From the NCBI GenBank assembly GCA_004431415.1, contig QPMI01000559.1, positions 1-64,000 on the forward strand: 64,000 nucleotides of DNA, written 5' to 3'. Both the position numbers and the translations under genes were made by a program. Under the pieces are notes generated by a model that searched no databases, had not been told where the DNA came from, and saw only the letters and a list, made by a program, of their open reading frames with translations. Positions 55,407-64,000 of this stretch are shown one piece after another. Source of the stretch: Cyanophora paradoxa (Eukaryota; Glaucocystophyceae; Cyanophorales; Cyanophoraceae). The first letter of the stretch is position 1. Every line of letters begins with the position of its first letter.

Positions 55407-57550
55407 GAGTGGTCCCGCGCGCCCGTAGCTTAGAAAGAGCACCGGGGTAAGCTTTTTTCAATGACAACAACTTGCTCTCCTCATGCAATATGTCGCCAGC
55501 CCTGGTGAGTACACCATCCCACTCTAGTATGAATTCGCACACACCGAGACAAATGGCTAAAGATAAGCCACACCATCCCGTCTACGCACTGGCATCCCAT
55601 TGGCTGTTTCAGATTAGAGATCTCGCGCCTCAAGAAGACGCGCGGAGTCGTCCCGGCCCCCTCGCGATCGCGCTCTACGTTTGCCCAAAACGAATGGCGA
55701 AAAATATAGTACTACTGTATTTATAACGCACGTCAAAAGAGTACTCAATCCAGACCTGCAAGTGGATTTCCATATATATATATATATGTATTTCTGATTG
55801 GGGATTCCGGTACCCCGGAAAATTGCGCGAAGGCCCGCGAGCGAGTAAGCCGGCGCAGTGGGGCTTCCCCAACGAGGGTGCCTGCTAGCACTGCACGTGG
55901 CCGGTCCCAAAACTCGCGGCGCCGACGCCCAACGACCAGCACGGCCCGAACACGCAAAGTAGGTCCGCCGGGCGGGCAACGACAGCCGCAGCGACACCAC
56001 AGACATCTAGAAGAGCAGCTGCGCCCCTGTTGGCGCCGCGACTGGCGCCAGCTCCCGCGGTAACGTGTTTAAACGGGCCGGTCCCCGCCGCCTTCTCCTG
56101 CCACTCCGAGCGCGCCCGAGAGACGCCACACAACATCTAGAGCCAGCATACGCTCGTTTAAGCTCCCGTCCTCGCTCCGCCCGCCTTCCCGCCAACGCAT
56201 GCCACCCGCGCATGCGCGGCTCGCCTGAGCTCACGCCCACAGCGCACGACGCACAACTCGACTCGACTCCGCGCAGTCGGACGCGCGGCTCCGCCAACGC
56301 ACCCGGCTCCGCTGCCGCCGATCATGCGGGACCCTCCCCGCGCCCGTCGCTCACACCCTCCGCCCGCGCCCCTCCTCTATGAACTCTGACGCCGGCCCCG
56401 TACGGCCACAGAGCACGCCGGCGCCGGCGGCCCGTGCGCGGGGCCGCCCGCGCCAGCACGACACTCAAGAACCACGGGGCCGCGTCCCCCCGCTCACTTG
56501 GCTCTCCGTGACGCGTGCGCGACGCTCGCAGGCCTCTGGCGGGACGCGGAGCAAGCGCCCCAAGACGCGGCGGTGGACAGAGCCCCGAGCTGTGATGCCG
56601 CCTCTGCTGGCGCCGCTGGCGCCGGCATGCAAGCCGACGACCCCTACGTATACCCGGGCGCATGAGCACTCTAACGCTCGCCCAGCTGCCACCGCGGGGT
56701 CTGAGCCAGACGGCGCTCGCCTGCCTCAGGGCCCGGCCTCGCCGGGAGGGGATACCCCCCGTGGGAAAAAAACAGGAAGGCGCCTGCCAACCCGCCTAGC
56801 TCGCAGCGTAGCGCTGCGTGCGCGATCACCAGTGCGAGAGTAGAGGCCGCGACAGCCTAGGTAGCGTCCGCCGCGATGTCTGCGTAGGTATGCCGGCCAC
56901 TCTCTCCAAACCGCCCCGCCAACGCGGCAACATCGCCCGGGAGTCCCTGGGTGATGTAACTGCAAGCAGTTACCGCGTCTCACGCACACCCTGGACCGCC
57001 CTCTTGAATCAATCTCCTTGCCGAGCTACGTCTGGCCTCCCTGGCCACGCCTCGCCATACACCCGCTGCCGACCCGCTCTCTACCGACCCGCTCTCAGAC
57101 CGCCTCCTCCTCCTCCCCAAGCGCCAAGTCGCTGAGGCTGGGCAAGCCGCATCGCCCATTTCCCGCCCAGACGCGCATTTAGCGCCCTTTCCTGCGAGGC
57201 CGCTACTGTACGTGTCAGCTGTAATTTGACGGCTTCCCGAACGCAGACTTTTGAGACTTGGACGATGCGGCGCACAGGCGACGGGTCCGGGGCGGCTAGG
57301 CACACGCACGCCTGGAACCACGTGCACGCGCATCTCTGGGCAGCCAGATGTGACCAACTAGCTGATCAGTCGGACCGCTGCGCGCGTCCCGCCGAGCACA
57401 GACATCCTCCAACCCTAGACGCTGTCCGACCCCCTAACGTGTCTGCCGCTGTAGACGTCAACACTAACGCTCCGGGGCATATCTCGTTTGGCGACCTTTT
57501 CCCAACCACCCATTACGCCTCAGGGAGCCCCTCATAGGCCCGCCCCATCG
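55407..57550. other. Spacer and possible 5' part of the retroelement
   Basis: It contains an (AT)n run at about 55770-55790. From 55.9 kb onward the composition becomes C-rich and frames on the plus strand are Pro/Arg/Thr-rich (56379-56843, 57226-57537; the latter has NAPGHISFGDLFPTTHY). These could be remnants of the ORF1 region of the LINE downstream, but no nucleic-acid-binding motif is visible. Confidence 0.35.
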
Positions 57551-59599
57551 CTCATGCGCCACAAGCCGGAGGGGAATCTCAGGATGATGACCTTTAACGT
57601 GCGGGGCACGTCCGAGGGCCGGCTTCAGCAGGCCGAAGACTTCGCCGTGAAATGGGGGTCGACGTGATGGCTCTCCAAGAGCTCTCAGTCACGCGCGCCG
57701 AACTGCACTCGGCGCTCTTCACCCCGGCAGCGGAGCCCGGCGAGCCCCCAAGAGCTCGATCACGCGGGTCGCCTAATCCACTCAATTAAGAAAACAAAAC
57801 CGAAAGGAAACGGAGCGGCGCTATGGGTGGCGGCGCCCTGGGCGCGGCACATCGCGCGCCACTATCACTACCCGGGCCGGCTTGCCGGCTGTGAAATGCG
57901 CTTCAAGGGAAACCGCCAGCTCTTCGTAGTGAGCGTATACATGCGGCCACCCAGCGGAAGCCTGAGCACAAGACCGATCAGGCGGCGCTCCTCGAATGCA
58001 TCGAGCGCATCTACGCGGACTTCCGATCGCGCTCGACCGCGCACCTCATCCTTCTCGGCGACTGGAACTCCGTGAAGACGCCGGCCACGTCCCGCATCCG
58101 CGCGGGACGGTTCGTCCAGTCCTGGACGCCGGAACGCGAGTGGTGGGGAAAACTGACCGGCACCTGGGCACTAGTTGACGCGGCGACACAGAAAGGCCAC
58201 GAACACGAAGTTACCTTCATCAGGCGCGGCCCGAGCCAGCACGGCGCCGAAGAGGATGGCGGGGACGACGGCGCCGACGACTCGGACTCGGAACAGGACC
58301 AGCAAATGGACGGGCCGCCGTCGCCGAAGGCGCCGCGGTCATCTCGGCAGGACGTATCGATGCGGTGTTGCACTCTGCAGGTCTCGCGCCAGCGCTCCTG
58401 GCGGTGCACCGCTGCCGCCAGAGGTGGCGCTACCGCACCCCTCTGACCACTTCCCGGTCATGGCCGACTACGATCTGCTCAAAGCCGAACTCGTCAGACC
58501 GCCGCGGGCGATGCCCGCCCGGCGCACCCGCCGCCGCTCTTCGCACCGCACCTACTTGAGAAGGAGAAGCTGCCGGCCTTCCGAAAGGCTGTAGAAGACC
58601 GTCTGCAAGCCCTGGAAAGCGATCTTGAGAAAGCGCTAGGCGCGGCGGGCACGGAACAAGAGCGCAGGGACCGGGTCAGCTCTCTCTACCGACAGGCCAC
58701 GGAGGCGGTGCTGACGCTCGCTAAGGAACACAAATGCTTGAAAGCCGCGGATCGCGCCCGCCCACTCGCAGAGCGGTGCCGTGGCAGCTGGTCATGTCCA
58801 AGAAAGTGGAGCGCCTGATCGCTGGATGGACTGTTGAAGCGCCCGGAGGCTTGCCGTCGGCCCCGCTGGTCGCCCGGATCGAGAAACTGGAGGCTCTCAT
58901 CAAAGGCTCGTCCCGGACCGAACCCATGCCCGCCGCCCGTACGCGACGCTGACGACGAGCGCCGTTCCCGGGCGCTACGTAGCGTGGCGGCTGTACTTCC
59001 GGTCGCTGAACGCATGGCGCAACCGCGTCCGCCGGCGCCACCAACACGAGACGCGCGCAGAGAAGCAGCGACAGATCCAGGAATTCGTTACTGCGCGCCA
59101 GGCCCGGTTTGCAGACCCGCGCAAGCTGCGCAGCTATCTAGACTCCATTCTGGAGCGGTCCAGGGGGAGCCGATCATGCACGTCACCCGCCTGGCGCGCG
59201 AAGGCAACTTCTATGAAATTTACACGGCCCCGAGGAGGTGAAGGCAGTGATGGCGGAGCACTGGCGTCAGTGGTGTGCGAAGAGAAACCCCTGGTAGGGT
59301 GCACAGCGGACTTAATACCCGACTCCCAGCTCGCCTTCCTGCCCCCGACTTCTGGCGCGCGCTCTACCGCCCCTCGGGACGCACGTGGCGACCGCGGAAG
59401 CCTTCGCGGGAGTCATGGCTGAGCCTACGTACGAAGAGCTAGGGGCACACGTGCGCTCGCTCACGGATGGAGCGGGAGGGCCTCCAACTGCACGAACGCG
59501 ATCCTGAAGACGCTCTGGAACCCCGACCTGCCGGACGCCATGGATCCAGAGGCGTACCCCCCCGCGGTCGTCGGCTCCTGATGGCCATCGTCTGCGAGG

Positions 59600-60445
59600 C
59601 CCTCCGCCTGCGCGACCTGCCCGCCGAGATGTGTGAGAGCAATATCTTCGGGATCCCAAGAACGGGAGCTGGGACGGAGACATTGAAGGGAACCTCCGCC
59701 CGATCACGCTGCAGGAAGTTGGCCTCAAGCTAACGACGGGCCTCGTCACGAAACGGCTAGCCGAGGCCATCGAGAAGCACGGAATCCTTAAGGGGTAAAT
59801 TATGGCTTCAGGAAGGCTAAGGCGACAGATGATGCCTTCACCTAATGGTCGCTATTCTAGAGGACGCTAAGGAGCACCGCAAGCCCATCTACCTCTTGCT
59901 ACAGGATATCAGACGGGCGTACGATTCAGTTTCCTGGGCCAGCATGGAGCTCTCCCTCCGACGCATCGGGCCCCGAGACGTACATCGACCTGCACCGCAA
60001 CATATTCGAACGACGCCGGGCGCGAGCTATCACGGGCCACGGACTGTCAGACGTGTTTGAACTCGAATGTGGGCTCCCGCAGGGCGGCATCGAATCCCGC
60101 TCCACTGGCTCATCTTCTACGATGCCTTGCTCTGCGCTCACAAGAATTAGACAGGCTCGAGCAGGAAAAGGGGGGCGCGGGGTCGCGTACGTCATGGGCA
60201 TGGGCGAAGACGACGCGGACTTCGCCCCCGCACGGGTGACCGGGAGCGCCTACGCGGACGACACGCAGTGGATGAGCGGATCGGCCGAAGGGATCCAGAT
60301 GCTCGCGGACGTGGCGTCTGAATTCTTCCGCCTGCACGACATCGCCGTCAACGCGCGGAAAACAGAGTTTGCGTACAACAACGTCTCACCCGAGCCTGAA
60401 CCCCCGCTGCTCGGCAATCCCGCGTCCCGGTCGGCAAGAAGCTGA
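59600..60445 (+). pseudogene. Reverse transcriptase domain of the LINE
   Basis: Fingers and palm are spread over three frames. DIRRAYDSV carries the first catalytic Asp (about 59905), CGLPQGGIES is the LPQG motif, and SAYADDTQWMSG holds the YxDD pair. The residues for catalysis are present but frame changes (near 59800, 59980 and 60110) separate them. Confidence 0.8.
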
Positions 60446-61356
60446 AACCGGGCGAGCATTTCAAGCTGCTCGGCGTCTACCTGACCGCGAACCTGTCGTG
60501 GAAGGAGCAGATCAGACAGATGGAAGCGCAGGCTCGCGAGACGGTGGCGGTCATAGCTCGTAAGCAGCTGACCGCGCAAGAGGCCTGCTACGTTGTCGAG
60601 GCCGTCGTGCAGGCGCGGATCGCCTACGGGCTCAAAGTGACGCCGCTCACAGAGAGGCAGTGCGATCGCCTAGATGCCATCTGGATGCGCGTGGTTAAGC
60701 ACCATGGGGGCCTGGCGGCATCGACTTCCAACTACGCGCTCTGGAGCCACGGCACGTACAGCCTGCCGCGCACAGCGCACCTGATGGCCAAGAACCAAAT
60801 CACGGATCTGCTCGTCGCCTCTGTGGCGAGCCGGAAGAGCTGCTATCTCAGGTGATGATGCACCGCATCCGGGACCTCCAGCGCAAGCTAGGCGTCCCGC
60901 TGCTGCCGACCGAGTTCCTGAACGCCCCAGTGTCACGCCAGCTTGCTCGATCGAATGCGATCGCCGCAGTGATGCCGCTCCTGCAGCGCCAGCTCTACCG
61001 GATCCAGTCCAACCACGCCCGCTTCTTGTTCACGCCGTACCCCCCCGCAGCCACTTGGCCCGACCCCGCGGAACTGCGCCGGGAATTCGTGCTTACCTCA
61101 CACATTCCCCGGAAGTGTTCAGCACGGCTGCGCCCGCCCTCCACCGCGCACGGCTCTACTGGATGTCCGACGTCACGGCGCGCGATGGGGAACGCCTCTG
61201 CACCTGGCGAGACCTGCACCTCCGCGCCCCCGCGGCACGCTCCTTGGGCAGCGCCCGCCTGGTGGAAGGCGGTGGCCAAGGCCTCACGATCGACGGGCGC
61301 GGTTCGGGCGCCCTCCGATACCCCATGCGGCAACCGCCCGGTACCCTTCCTCGGCC

Positions 61357-63069
61357 ATGGTACAGCTTCCGGGCGGGGCAAGGAAGTTAATTCACCAACC
61401 GGGAGACTTCGTCTGCTACTACGACCTCGCAACGATTCACGAGACGGATGCGGTACCGGAAATCGGCCGGGTCCGCTCCGCTGAGGCCGAGGCCGGCAGC
61501 CTAGTAGCGACGGAGTGCGGCTGGAGCACTGGGTCCCGTCCCAGAAGAGGCCGACGACGAGGCCAACGGAGCCTACTGCCGCTGCGATGGCCACTGTCAG
61601 CTCGGACCCGCGAAGGGCCGCCCGCCCCAGCTGCGCGCCGCTTTAATATCGTACCGGGAGAGGGCCGCCGCCACTGGCACGACAACCACGTCTGCCCTCA
61701 AGGCGCCGGCGCGGCCTGCCGGGCGACGAGCACCTGCGATGACGAGGGCAAGTACGGGACGGCGGTGGGAGGATGGGTAGAGCACGCGTCCGCACTCTGC
61801 ACGATCCCCGGCACGGTGGAGCTAGTAGAAGTGTCGGGCGCCCCCGTGGAAGAATGCGAGGGGCAGGTACAGACGCGCTCGGGGCGCGCCAGTCGCCAGG
61901 TCCTGCGCCAAGCCCGTCTTGAATACTTCAAGCCCTTCAGGCAGGCGGCCGCGACCATCACTGCGCACCGATGGCGGATGCTGCTGCAGGCAAAGCAGGA
62001 GGGCGATGAGAGGGTCAACTGGCACCTCCTCTCCGAGCCCGACGCCGCTCACCTCGCCACGCTCGAGGCGAACCCGCCCGACTTGCCCCCCTGCCGCAAG
62101 ATGAAGCGCCCCGGTCAGCTCCAACAAGGAGGCGCGCGAGCTATACTACTATCAGGCCGATCCGTACAGTTGGGTTGCATACCTGGAGACCTGGAAGGGC
62201 CTCGAAGCCCGCTACCGCAAAGAGCACCTGGAGGCCGAGGCGGCGTCCGGCGGCTCATACGTGGCCGACGCCCAGCGTACGCCTGGACGGACGGGAGCCT
62301 GAAAGAGGGCCAGACGGTTAACGCTCGCGCGGGCTACGCAGTACACTGGCCGGAAACGGACCTCAGAACTGGCGCAAGCCTGCACCCGCCGGGTATCCTC
62401 ACGGACTTCTTTGCCCGGCTCCGGGGCCTGCAGGAGATCAACAAGGCGGAACTCCAGGCGGCGCTCATGGCTGACCTGCTCTCGCCTTTCGGAGCGGTTC
62501 TACACGTCGACAACATGAACGCGATCCGCTGGTATTCCGATTTCGTCCAGCACGCGAGCTGCCGCAGCCCGCGGGAATACATCCGGCACGCCTGCTCCGC
62601 GGAACTGTACGCATGGAGCAAGCTCAGGACAATGCTAGAGGAGCGCGGGCGGCCGCTCAAACTCGTCAAAGTCAAAGCGCACGCGAAGGGCGACGCCCGC
62701 GACCCCACAACGACATCGCGGACGCCGGAGCGAACGTGGCGGCCGACCTGGATCTGGCGGACGAAAACCGGCATGAACCTCTCTTTCTGCCGCCGGCCTT
62801 CAGCATGCCTGCGGTGCTCACCATCAGCGACCCGACGGGCGCACACGACGGGTGGAAGGGGACCCCAAGGCACACATGGACGCACTTCACGAGCACCAGA
62901 CGCACTTTGCCTGGACCCAACAACCGCTGGCTGGCGCGCTCCTGCGCCGAAGCGCCGACGGCGCAGACATAGCAGGGCTATATGCGGAAACGAGCGTAGG
63001 CTCCCGATTCCAAGGCGCCAATGGAGCCCGCAACGCGCTATTCAAGTTTCGGACGCAGCTGCTCTGTAG
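61357..63069 (+). pseudogene. RNase H region of the LINE, longest open stretch (570 codons)
   Basis: It carries the RNase H1 residues: TDGS near 62285, the Glu in KAELQAA, DN in LHVDNMN and a final basic region KVKAHAKGD. The His of VKAHAKG corresponds to the position preceding the last catalytic Asp. It belongs to the retroelement and is not a separate gene. Confidence 0.7.
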
Positions 63070-63979
63070 CTCGCTACCAGCGAACGAAGTCCGGGTACGT
63101 GACCAGAAGGAACTCTACGCCGCCTGCAACCCTGGGGGACGCTGTGCGGGCTGCGCCACCAGAACGCCTTTCCCTCGTGCAGAGACTAGCGGCCCGACAG
63201 CCTCACAGAACAGCCAGACTGCACCAGAGGCCTCGCATGCCCAACCAGCAGCGGGCCCCAGCCGCCCGAACCGGGCACCGACGGCTCTTACCGCAGGCCC
63301 GACTGAAACTTTCCCGCACGTCTTCCTGTGCCCGGGTCCGCATGCGGTCGCGCACCGCGCGGAGACTGCTCGCGAACTGAACCGACTTCTGCTCTGCGCA
63401 TACAGAGAGGCCCACGGACTCACAGCGCCGCCAGCAGGAGCCCTCCTTGCCCCCGACCTGGTCCCAATCTTCCTCCGCGTCGCGGACGACGACGCCGAGG
63501 CGCGCAGCTACGATGGTAGGCCGTACGCGTACCCGCGCCTCTGGGTGCTCCAGGGCCTTGCTCCGCAGAGTCTAGAAAGCGCCCTCGCACGCTGCCTGAA
63601 CCTTGCACCCCGGTACGCGGCACGCGCAGCTAAACGCGTTCGGCAGACGCTTCTGGAGCGGGCCCGACGCCTCTGGTCACGTCGCTGCGAAATCAACGCG
63701 GAGTGGGAACGCGACTGCCGCGTCTCCCAGGCCTCAAAGAAGCGACCGCGCCCGCCCCGCACGGGCGCCCGCGCCCGAGAGCGGGCCCGCGGCCCCCGGA
63801 CCTGTAAGGAAGTCTGCGCCGCCTGCGACGGGCCGATTCGCCTTCACAATCTACTCAACGCCGCTCGGAACGCAGACTGCCCACCGGAGTACGCGGGCTG
63901 GAAGGCGGCGCTCCGCGCCCAAGAGCTCTACGATTGCGTCAAGGTACGCCCTTGGGAGCCACATCCTAGCCCGCTCTAA
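62852..63979 (+). pseudogene. C-terminal zinc-binding part of the LINE polyprotein
   Basis: An open stretch of 375 codons with CNPGGRCAGCAT and, about 65 residues on, ETFPHVFLCPGPHAV. The C-x2-C ... H-x3-C arrangement is like the zf-RVT end of plant and fungal LINEs. The remainder is Arg-rich and ends CAACDGPIRLHN... at 63979, with another Cys pair. Confidence 0.65.
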
Positions 63980-64000
63980 ACGGTACCCCGAGTCGCGCGA

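Larger units (their letters stand above)
57552..63979 (+). mobile_element. Degenerate non-LTR retrotransposon (EN-RT-RNase H)
   Basis: Plus-strand open stretches in changing frames follow the LINE order. An apurinic-type endonuclease (MTFNVRGTSEGR, then LILLGDWNSVK and SDHFPVM). Reverse transcriptase (VGLKLTTGLVTKRLAEAIEK, LLLQDIRRAYDSVSW, CGLPQGG and the catalytic YADDTQW at about 60250). A thumb/connection region (FKLLGVYLTANLSWK, QLTAQEACYVVEAVVQ). RNase H at about 62275-62690 (YAWTDGSL, INKAELQAALMADLL, LHVDNMN, the D-E-D residues). A Cys/His tail (GRCAGCAT, HVFLCPGPH) like the zinc-binding end of many LINE polyproteins. At least six frame changes and one internal stop make it inactive as read. 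It ends near 63979, close to the window edge, and no poly-A or target duplication can be seen. Confidence 0.85.

Overview
This window is nuclear DNA of a photosynthetic, flagellated unicellular eukaryote, with a patch of AT-rich virus-like DNA at its left end. The eukaryotic assignment is direct: at least ten recognisable nuclear genes are split by very short (about 45-80 nt), extremely GC-rich spliceosomal introns. Their products include a Sec6 exocyst subunit, HUS1, a DYRK1-class kinase, a TBC Rab-GAP, a GET2/CAML-like protein and a golgin-84-like protein. A two-domain NFU protein and a presequence-bearing Hsp33 suggest a plastid. A repeat protein resembling sperm-tail PG-rich (SHIPPO) proteins suggests a flagellum. 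High GC, GC-AG introns and a DIVARICATA-type MYB fit a haptophyte-like alga best, but the lineage is inference.

Layout. 1-10.5 kb: AT-rich virus-like island with a frameshifted patatin-like phospholipase (minus strand), a very long modular tail-fibre-like protein ending in a peptidase S74/chaperone domain, small unknown proteins and a tandem pair of paralogous virion-like proteins, followed by a ~58-bp tandem repeat. 10.9-15.6 kb: no convincing genes; an 81-bp GC minisatellite, hairpins, and a short patchwork of pieces that recur at 29.7, 31.0 and 42.1 kb. 15.6-55.4 kb: gene-dense region in which neighbours mostly alternate strand: Pro-rich unknown (-), mitochondrial-type [2Fe-2S] ferredoxin (+), Hsp33 (-), GET2-like (+), golgin-84-like (+), HUS1 (-), Sec6 (+), NFU (-), basic nuclear-type protein (+), DYRK1 kinase (+), APMAP/strictosidine-synthase-like (-), three-SANT MYB (+), TBC Rab-GAP (-), SHIPPO-like repeat protein (+). 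25.3-29.2 and 40.6-43.3 kb are repeat-rich spacers, the first holding one small unknown gene. 55.4-64 kb: a degenerate non-LTR retrotransposon with endonuclease, reverse transcriptase, RNase H and a zinc-binding tail.

The genes do not form a pathway. Their products serve membrane traffic (Sec6, golgin, TBC, GET2), Fe-S biology (ferredoxin, NFU), redox protein quality control (Hsp33), DNA-damage checkpoint (HUS1) and signalling/transcription (DYRK, MYB). The most notable points are two interchangeable 112-nt last exons in the ferredoxin gene, a shared branch-point/acceptor signature in introns of unrelated genes, the virus-like island, and the patchwork duplication at 15.0-15.4 kb. Exon boundaries were read by eye. 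The virus-like island and the retroelement contain many frameshifts that could be decay or long-read assembly error.
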